58,000 bases of DNA from Diphasiastrum complanatum (taxonomy: Eukaryota > Streptophyta > Lycopodiopsida > Lycopodiales > Lycopodiaceae), in contig CM055095.1 in the NCBI GenBank assembly GCA_029204225.1, positions 48,689,364-48,747,363 of the forward strand. Reading direction: 5' to 3'. The number at the start of each line of letters is the position of its first letter. The stretch's first letter is position 1. A program made the translations under genes and the position numbers. The notes under the pieces are model-generated. The model did no database searches and was not told where the DNA came from. It saw nothing but the letters and a program-made list of their open reading frames with translations. Positions 10,985 through 21,213 of this stretch are shown here, piece after piece.

Positions 10985-12298
10985 TTAGTACAAAGTCTTC
11001 TTGGCCCGCCTCTGGTGGATCAGGTAGCCAGTGACATCTTCCATAAACTTTATTCGGTCTAGCTTCTTCAAGTCCTTGGGCGTGTGAAGGAACTTGTCGA
11101 CTCCTGTTAGCCAGTTTTGGTCGACCCACGCTTGGAATCTGCGCATCCAGGGATCGCCAGGGAATGCAGCTCGGTAGCAAACTCGAGCTACTGGAAGCTG
11201 ATCTTTTACTTTCTCTGAGGCTAACGCCTTATTTGGATCAAAGGATATTGGGGGGAGAAAATTGTCCCACTGCGTTTCGATTCCCATTAGATGTTCTAAG
11301 TCCCGGGCGTAAGCGGCTGCTGCGCGGACTGTTGGGTCAGGGCAGTTGAAATACTTATTAGAGAATTGGGTGAGAGCCCTTCAAGCGTCTACCTCTGTAT
11401 TCCAACCGTGCTCTGAAGGAATTCTCGGCCAATTACAGTTTTGGATGGTGATCTTGTCCAGAGGAGTGCCACATTCCGCCCATTTGGATCGTCGTGTGCA
11501 TGGCAGAAAATGCGCGTTCACCCTTAGCTATTGTGGACTAGTCACATAGGCCCTGATGGCTACAGAGTCCCGTTCGAATAGCTGTTGGCGCCACTCAGGT
11601 TGTGGGTGGAGGGCAGGTAGTGCTTGCAGCTCGTTGCCTTTTATGGTTTGTGGCGAAAAGGATATCTGGCAACCGCCTCTTGAGGACTCATGGGGATATT
11701 TGGATAGGAATTCATTGATTTTCTCCTCCACAAACTTGGGGCGTCGAAAAGCCTGGCTGGCAGATATGGTGTCATATATGAGGCCAATATATATTAAATA
11801 TAAAGTGACCACCTAATTTATCTATTTTTTTAGCTATGTGCTCGTCAAAAATTATAAATCGTTCAGAATAAAAAAAAAATGTCAGCATGGGATCGAATGG
11901 ATATTGAACAACTAAATTTTTATATACAGTTCCTATTGACTGAGAAGGGCTTTCAAGAAAGAGAGCAACTGATTTTGTGAAGTATCTGTCCAGATCCTCT
12001 GTGATGTGTCTGGGCACATCCAAGGACCGGTCACTATCAGAAGAGTAATCTAGTAAAAAATTTAGACCAGGAGTGACAGGAAGATCCTCTTGAACTTTTA
12101 GTGTATCAAGAATTAATTGGGTTTGGCTTCTTCAAGTCCTTTCATCCTATCATCTGCTCGGTCTCATCTGATAGTACTAATCTTCTTTTAGACAGAGGTG
12201 GAGGAGAGGGGGAGTTTTCAACTTCCACCCTAGATGACCCAGCTTGATCATGAGTTGGTTGGTCTTCCACTGGCTTGATTTGGCCTTTGTTGGCCATG
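10985..12298 (-). pseudogene. Unrecognised degenerate ORF downstream of the histone-like gene
   Basis: It begins at an ATG in a strong plant context (ACCATGG, A at 12298), 14 nt after the TGA of the histone-like frame. The first 51 codons (MANKGQ... to a TGA near 12144) are Pro/Ser/Glu-rich. After that at least four frame changes and stops are needed to follow it to 10985. Readable blocks include DVPRHITEDLDRYF, FLSKYPHESSRGG, AAAAYARDLEHLMG and FQAWVDQNWLTG. The best-preserved part is the last 100 codons (11287-10985). I do not recognise the family: no zinc finger, protease or polymerase motif is seen. It could be a decayed host gene or an extra ORF of a retroelement. Confidence 0.4.
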
Positions 12299-12308
12299 GT
12301 TCCTGACT

Positions 12309-12766
12309 TCACTGGCCTTGACTGCTTTCTTTTCTTCTAATAAGGGGGTCTAACCCTAGCAGCGGTCGGGGAGGTGGAGGTGCCTTGAACACCTGCTCGT
12401 ACTGATTACTCAACCTGAATAGAAGCTCCATATCTTTGGGCATGATAGTCACCCGCTTTGCATGTACAACAACAAGCACATGATAATCTTCATAGGCTGT
12501 ATGCAAAGCTTCTATGGCTGTCACACACCATCTCACATCCACGGACAAAGATCTCGTCACATCCCTCACTATCTTGTTGAAGTGTGCTTTCGGTATCAGC
12601 AGGTTGGTGGACTTTTGTAGCCTTCTGATATCTCTGAGCCATGTCGGAGTATTCTGCTTGTCCCCCTAGCACGAGGTCTAGCAGCAGCAGGATGAAAGGA
12701 CGATGTAGGTTGAGCAGCAATCGGGACAGTAGATTTTGGACGTGCGGTTTGTTTAGTCCTTGTCAT
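12309..12766 (-). pseudogene. Histone H3 variant (CENH3-like) with frameshift and internal deletion
   Basis: The frame from the ATG at 12766 reads MTRTKQTARPKST, close to the H3 N-terminus, then a tail rich in Ala, Pro and Arg. Within a GGGGG run near 12662 the frame shifts. It then continues as LRDIRRLQKSTNLLIP (alpha-N), FNKIVRDV (alpha-1), VDVRW (loop 1), IEALHTAYEDY (alpha-2) and VHAKRVTIMPKD (loop 2), to a stop at 12309. TNLLIP instead of TELLIR, a loop-1 Trp and a non-canonical tail are features of centromeric H3 (CENH3). About eight residues are missing between alpha-2 and loop 2 compared with H3, and about 30 extra residues follow the fold. No intron is visible, so it may be a retrocopy. 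H3-fold identity is firm; CENH3 assignment is inference. Confidence 0.75.
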
Positions 12767-13000
12767 ATCTTTCCAATATCGTAGACACGCGAGTAGATCG
12801 TAGATGAAATAATCGTATACAAGTTTTCGCGTGGCTCCGATATCAGACAGAGAGTTTGCAATATCGCAGGGGCACGAGCAGGGACCAAACCATTCAGAAA
12901 GAAATCAGACCGTCGCGCGATTCTGATATTGGGTTTGGGCGACTGAGAGAGCAACAGTTCATGAATCTGATAAGCAAATGGTTTTTAATCCCGGTCTCTA

Positions 13001-13129
13001 CTTATATAGAGATAGATTTTTTATGCATTAAATGCAAAAGCGCCATGTGCCAATTTCTGATTCGTGTGTCCAATTTATGATTGCTCCACACGTGCGGATA
13101 TTCGTGTCTGATTTTAAACCAGACACGTG
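13001..13129 (-). promoter_or_regulatory. Promoter of the histone-like gene: TATA box and two G-boxes
   Basis: On the minus strand TATATAAG occupies 13008-13001. Palindromic CACGTG G-boxes lie upstream at 13089-13094 and 13124-13129, 35 bp apart. Transcription would start near 12975, giving a 5' leader of about 210 nt that contains one upstream ATG. The spacing is typical of a plant RNA polymerase II promoter. The interval to 13291 is shared with the divergent ORF. Confidence 0.55.
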
Positions 13130-13291
13130 TCCAATTTATTTCTCGCATTCTTGTGATATCCAATATCCAGTTTTCTCTGTCATATCTAGTATGAAATCTG
13201 ACAAGCTGCATCAGTTCCTCTCTGACGCTGGTGTTCTAGACAGGACTGAGTACTTTTTTTCTCTTTTTTGACTTAAATTTGATGGAGAGAT

Positions 13292-14029
13292 TTGTCTCAC
13301 CTATTGGAATTATTCGAAAAGTTTCGAACTAGCATCCAAGAATTATCTCTTGTTATTGATGGCCTGAAATTTATTCATTACTATGAATTGATAGTTGCCC
13401 AGCCTGAAGACAAGCACAAGCATGATAGGAAGTTTACCAAGCTTGACGAGAGCCTGAAGGTTGTACAATATTGTGAATCCCATAGAAGATCATGCAGGTT
13501 TATAGCTGAGGGCATAGCTTTTGTTTTTTTCATATCTACCTTTATACCTGATGAAGGCCAATCATCAAGATCAATTGGTGCTGGTTCTTCAAGTAGAACA
13601 TCTACTCAGAGATGTATTGTCGATTTGGACAAAAATTTAGAAGACAAAGTATTGAGTGATGAGGAAGAGGCTAGGCTAGCTTCGATGTATGACCCTGCTC
13701 TATCATGGTCAATGGTAATATCTTCTACATCAGGTGTAGAAGAACACGATAAAAGCAAGACACTGCTTGACATTCCTGTATACCATATGAATAGCCAGCC
13801 ATATTTTTCATTAAATGATGTTGGGGATGTGTTAGACATGAGAGAGGACGAGATCCTATCTAAACTAGCCAATGCATTGTCAGAATTTTCGGATATAATA
13901 GACTTCAATCATGATGATTTAATTGAAGGGATTGACTATGAAGATGAAGGTGGTTGGAAGTCTGGAGAGCAGGCCTTACAAATTACAAGGCAACAATGTC
14001 TAGCCTACGGAACAAATTCTCATCTGTAA
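13292..14029 (+). CDS. Unrecognised 245-codon ORF, intact
   Basis: An uninterrupted frame from ATG (13292) to TAA (14027-14029), unusual in a window where almost every other long frame is broken. The product is acidic and polar. It has an N-terminal part with LELFEKFRTS and YCESHRRSC, a Ser-rich stretch (SSRSIGAGSSSRTS), and an acidic C-terminal half (LSDEEEARL, MREDEILSK, IDYEDEGG). There is no signal peptide, and only one short hydrophobic patch (IAFVFFIS). I recognise no domain. The stop codon lies in the word tgtaagaga that begins homology to the LTR at 56908-57651, so the C-terminus may have been cut by insertion of the copia element that follows. It is divergent from the histone-like gene. 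It may be an exon or fragment of a host gene. Confidence 0.45.
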   Translation: MSHLLELFEKFRTSIQELSLVIDGLKFIHYYELIVAQPEDKHKHDRKFTKLDESLKVVQYCESHRRSCRFIAEGIAFVFFISTFIPDEGQSSRSIGAGSSSRTSTQRCIVDLDKNLEDKVLSDEEEARLASMYDPALSWSMVISSTSGVEEHDKSKTLLDIPVYHMNSQPYFSLNDVGDVLDMREDEILSKLANALSEFSDIIDFNHDDLIEGIDYEDEGGWKSGEQALQITRQQCLAYGTNSHL

Positions 14030-14330
14030 GAGACAGAGAGAGAGAGAGGTAGCGAGTAGAGCAGAAAAATTAGAAACTATAGCTATGCATGAAAGTCTGC
14101 CAACAAGCGAAAGAGCATGTCCGCCAACGAACGAGACACTAATGATCTCGCTTTAAAAACTAAACTGATAATACATTCATTCTATTTTTGTGAATCTCCC
14201 TATCTTGTGCTATCATTTGTTTTGATTGCTAGAATAGAATGTGTTCTTTGATGTGTAGTCGTGTGTCTGGGATTCTGTAAACCACTTCCACGCAAAGGAA
14301 AATTCAAAGACACAAAATGGTTCGCGAATA
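14022..14330 (+). repeat. 5'-truncated LTR of element A
   Basis: This stretch matches, in inverted orientation, about 57230-56930 of the LTR of element G. Shared words include tgtaagaga, atgaaagtctgcca, cgagacactaat and gttcgcga. The first 400 or so bases of the LTR are absent and are replaced by the unknown ORF. Confidence 0.7.
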
Positions 14331-14369
14331 AGAAGATTAAAGCAGAAGTATGAAGTGAGGACTGTAGAT

Positions 14370-14830
14370 TCGGTCATGCACCTTCACAATCAACTGCAAT
14401 CCATACGGTGAGATGGCAACCAGTTGGATCAGCACGTTGAGAAGATCAGAACGATCTTTGCTCAACTCACTGCATCAAGACAGGAGCACCAGGTCCCGCA
14501 CCACAACAGCTGATGTACTTCATGAAATCTCTACCGACGTCCTATCAGCCGCTGAGAATGCTCATACTGAGTCTACCAGATATGACATTCAACAAAGCAG
14601 TCAGTCTTGTTGCTGATGAGGAAAGAAGAAGAATATAAACAAGCCAAGATTTGAGAAGACACAGTCCTCGAATCAACAATCTTCTTCCTGTGATCACTGC
14701 CACAAACCAGGCCATACGGCCAACAAATGCTGGTTCAATCCAGCAAGACCTTGCATGCACTGCAAGAAGAAAGGTCATTCTACATACGACATTAGATTCA
14801 ACCCAAAAAGAAAAAACAAAACTGAAAAGA
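14370..14830 (+). pseudogene. Element A gag with two zinc knuckles
   Basis: Readable blocks: QLDQHVEKIRTIFAQL (copia capsid), FNKAVSLVADEERRR, then a perfect CCHC knuckle CDHCHKPGHTANKC (about 14691-14732), followed by a second CMHCKKKGH lacking its last Cys. The N-terminal third of gag is missing: the frame starts within about 40 bases of the LTR. Stops and frame changes separate the blocks. Confidence 0.75.
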
Positions 14831-14899
14831 CAAACGTTGCAGAGTCATCAAAGGATGCTGAAAGAGGTGACGAAGCTTTCACGATACTCAATGAAGCTT

Positions 14900-15320
14900 C
14901 GACAAGCTACTCTGAACACAACTACGATGTAGTCATCAATTCAGGAGCAACAGCTCACATAACTTGCAACAAGAAGATCTCGATCAACTTTTGCAAACTC
15001 GAAAACGACAGAGCGGTGATTCTAGGCGATGGAAGCAGACACGATGTCAAAGGCATCGGCTCTCTATAGCTGTGAACAATGTCAGGCCAAGCAGAGTTGC
15101 CAAGAGTACTTTATGTGCCCTTAGTCAGAAAAGATCTGCTATCTGTCTCCAAGATGGCAGATCTAGGCATTCAAGTTTTATTCGACGACAACACTTGCTG
15201 TATGATCGAGAAGATGACAAACAAGTTGCTGACGGTCGAACACAGAGAAGGAAACCTCTACCCAGCCAAATTAATCAACAACTCTGATAGCATACTAAAT
15301 GCTTCAGAAAATGAAGATTA
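14900..15320 (+). pseudogene. Element A aspartic protease
   Basis: VVINSGATAHIT matches the copia protease active site, normally (I/L)DSGA(S/T)xH; the catalytic Asp is replaced by Asn here. Downstream come LGDGSRHDVKGIGSL, a TAG, then PRVLYVPLVRKDLLSVSKM, the conserved end of the protease region. A second TAG near 15319 precedes the pre-integrase domain. Confidence 0.8.
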
Positions 15321-16060
15321 GCTCCGGCATAGGAGAATGTATCATTTGAACATGCAGAGCCTATATGACATGAGCAGAAAGGACATTGTCACAGGTCTCA
15401 AGATTTCAAGGCCTGAGGCTGAGTTTTGCAAAGCTTGTCAGAAAGGCAAGCAACATCGGAATCCATTCACACACGAGGGAAAAAGAGCCAAGGAAGTTTT
15501 TGAGCTCGTCCACTCTGATGTCTATGGATCGATAAAAATAGATTCGCTCTCAAGTTCGAGATATTTTCTAATGTTCATAGATGATTACAGTCGGATGACC
15601 ACGATCTAAGTGTTTGATTCCTTCAAGAAGTTCGTGGCATTCGAAGAGTGACACACCTCGAAAAAGATACAGATCCTTAGATCTGACAATGGAGGTGAAT
15701 ACAAAAGTACAGAATTCACAAGATTCTGCGAAGAACAGGGGATCGAACCCAGGTCACTCCTGCATACACACAGAATACAACGGTGTAGAAAGAAAAAACA
15801 AAACGCTAGTCGAAGGAGCCAGATGCATGATGGCACAGGCTCAATTGCCAGGTCAATTTTGGGCCGAGAAAATAGCTGCAACTGTACAACTACAGAACAG
15901 ATCTACAATGACAGTGCTGGAAAACAAAACACAATACAAAATGTAGACAAGCAGAAAGCCTGATCTGTCATACGTACGACTGTTTGGATATGCAGCATAC
16001 AAGCACATTTCGAAGGAAAAGAGACAAGCTCGACGACAAATATGAGCAGTCATGGTCGAC
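15320..16060 (+). pseudogene. Element A integrase with pre-integrase zinc domain
   Basis: RHRRMYHLNMQSL and CKACQKGKQHRNPF give the HHCC-type GAG-pre-integrase motif. FELVHSDVYG carries the first catalytic Asp, FLMFIDDYSR the second conserved block, and LRSDNGGEY the D of the DDE triad. A TAA at about 15607 and a TGA at about 15650 break the core. The rest, to about 16040, is readable only by changing frame. Confidence 0.8.
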
Positions 16061-16469
16061 TACTCGAACAGAACACATGTGTACAGGCTCTATGATGCAA
16101 CCACGAAGAAGGTTGTTTCGAACAGAGATGTGAAGTTCGATGAGTCCACATTTCTTGGACTAAAAGATGAAAGAGGCCATGAATCTTCAAACTACTGCCT
16201 ATTCCAAAGGGAGATCGAGGACAAACATCAAATCAGAATGCAGAGCCCTAGACTCCAAAGCAGCAGGAAGCAGAGGATTGACCCCAAGAACAAGAAATAA
16301 TTGAGCAGCGATGAAACGAACCTCGAAGGTCAACGAGACAAAGAAGACCTCCAGATGCTACTCTGACAATCTTCACTGGAGTGAAGACACACAATTCGAG
16401 TACTGCAGCTGCACAGAAGACCTAGCAACATACCAAGAAGTTATCCAGAGTCCAGAGGGAGAATTTTGG

Positions 16470-17250
16470 AAGTAGGCAATGTTAGAGGAGATTGAGTCGA
16501 TGAGGCGAAACAAGGCATGGACATTAGAGTCACTGCCAAAAAACAGAAAAGTAGTCGACTGCAAGTGGGTGTACAAGAAAAAGCTGAAATCAGATGGCAC
16601 TATTGGACGCTACAAGCAAGGCTTGTCGCTAAGGGCTACATGCAGAGATATGGTGTTAACTATTTCGACACATATTCACCCATGGTCAAAATGACAAGCA
16701 TAGGGCTACTCCTTGCATACGCCACACAGTACAATCTGAAAATTCACTAGATTGACGTGAAAACAGCCTTTCTCCACGGAGATTTAGAGGAGCAAATCTT
16801 CATGAAGCAACCTGAAGTCTATGAAGACCTCGACAACAGACAATATGTTTGTCGATTGCAGAGATGCATCTGCGGTCTAAAACAGGCATCACGAGCCTGG
16901 TACAAAAAGCTTGATAGTCTTCTGAAGTCTCTAGACTTCAATCCTACTCAGGAGTAGGAAAGGATTTTGTGATACTGACCATTTTCATGGATGATTCGCT
17001 GATGATAGAAAATTCCTTGATGCTAATCAAAGACACGAAGAGTTAGATTTCTGAAAGCTACGAAATCACAGATCTTGGAGAAGCAACAATATGCCTAAGG
17101 CTGGAGATCATAAGAGATCGAACAAAGGACAAAATGCACTTGAGTCAGTCAAAATATGCTAGAAAAGTGCTGAAGCAGTACCGCATGATGGATTGCAAAG
17201 AGAAAGCCACACCAATGATAGTTGGAGCCAAGCTCACGAAATAGGATTGC
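16470..17250 (+). pseudogene. Element A reverse transcriptase
   Basis: Blocks in copia order: CKWVYKKKLKSDGTI, GRYKARLVAKGY (in a shifted frame), YFDTYSPMVKM, IDVKTAFLHGDLEEQIFMKQP, ICGLKQASRAWYKKL. The residue before IDVKTAFLHG is TAG where the family usually has Gln. Another TAG after DFNPTQE interrupts the frame before the YVDD-type motif, which is barely recognisable (FMDDSLM). Confidence 0.85.
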
Positions 17251-17279
17251 CCAAAAATGGAAGAGGAAGAACAAAAGAT

Positions 17280-17860
17280 GGCAGGTATACCCTACCAGAA
17301 GTTAATCGGTAGTCTGATGTAGTTGACAATCTATACCAGACCCGATCTGGCTTTCTTTGTTTACGCAGCCAATTCTCTTCAAATCCTGGTATGGCACATT
17401 GGCAAATGGCCAAACGAATCCTATAGTATCTGCAGGGTGCCCAGAATATTGGATTAACCTACAGAGCTGAAAACGAAGGAAAAGGATTCGAGCTGCATCA
17501 CTACAGTGATGCGAGCTGGGCGAGCTGCAAAGATGACAGCAAGTCCATTACTAGAGGATGTACAATAGCGTGCAGAGCTGCAATCAGTTGGATATGCAAA
17601 AAGCAAACCTTGGTAGCTCAATCTTCTTGCAAAGCTGAGTATGTCGCAGCCTCGAAAGTGGCAAATGAGGTAGTGTGGCTACAAATGATGCTGGAGGCAA
17701 TCGGGATACCACAAGAAGGGCCAAGCATAATGATGATGGACTCTCAGAGTGCCATATATCTGTCCCAGGATCCCGTCTTCCATTCCAAGACAAAGCACAT
17801 ACTTTGAAGTACCATCACATTCAAGATTTGATCTCGAAAGGATAGCGTGGACAGTCGACT
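17280..17860 (+). pseudogene. Element A RNase H
   Basis: IGSLM, a stop, then TIYTRPDLAFF, then SDASWASCKDDSKSITRG, KKQTLVAQSSCKAEYVAAS and MMDSQSAIYLSQDP match the copia RNase H blocks (GSLMYLT.TRPDI, YSDADWA, ST.EAEY.A, D..SA..L...P). The trailing KHI...KYHHIQDLISKG ends near 17855 without the usual ADxxTK tail or polypurine tract. Confidence 0.85.
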
Positions 17861-17944
17861 GTGTGCTTAGGCGGCGTGTTTATTTTGTTTGAGTTAAAAT
17901 GAGTTAACCACACCAGTTAGATGACGGGCAGGATCGGAAACTAG

Positions 17945-17972
17945 AAAAACGACAACAAATCTTGTCGTTTTT
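17945..17972. other. Perfect hairpin
   Basis: AAAAACGACAA (17945-17955) and TTGTCGTTTTT (17962-17972) form an 11-bp perfect stem with a 6-nt loop. On the plus strand it ends in a T run. It lies just beyond the truncated end of element A. Confidence 0.6.
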
Positions 17973-18045
17973 ACTTTATCTCTCTAATCATTTTCTCACT
18001 AACTTCGGGTTTGAGTTGAGGTTTCCCCTAATAAAAGATTGATCT

Positions 18046-18193
18046 CTGCTATGGGTATCATCAAATCAAGATAAGCGAGGAGGATCAACACAAGACTGCT
18101 TTCCGGATAGACAGGGGGCATTATCAATTCAAAGTTATGCCTTTTGGTTTTACCAATGCACCGGCTACCTTCCAAGCATTGATGAACCGAATC
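18046..18193 (+). pseudogene. Ty3/gypsy reverse transcriptase patch
   Basis: About 49 uninterrupted codons read [18 protein letters not shown], then [19 protein letters not shown] and ALMNRIS. These are the central gypsy RT blocks (GYHQI.I...D..KTAF and MPFGL.NAPATFQ). The patch is far better preserved than the surrounding DNA but has no gypsy sequence on either side, so it is a filler-like fragment or a recent piece. Confidence 0.85.
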
Positions 18194-18301
18194 TCTGGCA
18201 CAATGTATTGACAAATATGAGGTTTTACTAGAATCCATGTTTGAGCTATTTATAGCTCCTTCTAATGTTGATTATCTGTATAGAAATTGGAACCTTTACG
18301 A

Positions 18302-18313
18302 TGGTATCAGAGC
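18302..18313 (+). other. Primer-binding site for initiator tRNA-Met
   Basis: TGGTATCAGAGC is complementary to the 3' end of plant tRNA-iMet, the usual copia primer. It implies that an LTR ends just upstream (about 18195-18300, with a tatttatag TATA-like word at about 18248-18256). No coding sequence follows in the next 2 kb. Confidence 0.6.
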
Positions 18314-20463
<2,150 letters not shown>

Positions 20464-21213
20464 CAAAATCCAAAGAACTTAATGATTGCAATATAGAGTG
20501 TAGTTAAAAACTGTAAACCATTATGGTGGCTATGTAGAGCGACCGTATGCCATGACCATATTCCATGACAAGTGACTGAACAAATTTACAGTTTACAGTA
20601 GCTTGAAATAACTATTTCCACATGATAGAAAATGAATGGTCAACAACCATAATTCGTAAATTTGTAGCTTCATAGAGGGGAATTATCGATCTACTTACAT
20701 TTATCGGTAGTAAGAGTCATGTGAGACATTACAGCGAGTTCATTGTGCAACTTCAAAAATTACTCAAATCATGAGTGAAGTTCTATGATAGACCATTCTC
20801 TTATGTAATACGCTCACCCTAATTTCTTAACAATGTTATGACCAATAAAGGTCACTAGAAAGACCATTCCCCTATGTAAAAATTGCGCAAAAAATTTATC
20901 TACTCTTATCCAATCCAATCCTGATTCCTAAGATGTGCACTTAATACACAATGTAAGACCTCAAATCATTTTTCACATTTTGTTTTCTACACTAATTTCA
21001 GGCATAATTCTCTATGGCAAATCGATATACCGAATGGGTCAAAATTTTTACTAGCAGTTAAAAAATCTCTGTGGGAATATGAATTTCTAATTATGGACTT
21101 TTGTCCTCCAGCAGGCAGGTCAATTTTAGTGGGGTAGTAGCTATTAACACTTTTGAGGAACATAGAAAACAAATAGTCCTATTGCTGGGGGTGTAGTCCA
21201 GCAACACAAATTT

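Larger units (their letters stand above)
14022..17860 (+). mobile_element. Ty1/copia element A, degenerate, missing its 3' LTR
   Basis: Plus-strand order: partial LTR (14022-about 14330), gag with zinc knuckles, protease, integrase, reverse transcriptase, RNase H. That is the copia order (INT before RT). Every domain is readable but interrupted, largely by TAG codons, and there are several frame changes. Its RNase H end (ANEVVWLQMMLEAIGIPQ) is nearly the same as in element G at the right edge of the window, and the LTR pieces also match, so A and G are one family on opposite strands. The 3' end stops near 17860 without an LTR. Confidence 0.85.

Noticed and set aside
12309-12766. Viral-type histone (giant virus origin)
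   Set aside because: Known giant-virus histones are mostly doublets or lack this RTKQTAR tail; a plant H3/CENH3 origin explains it better.
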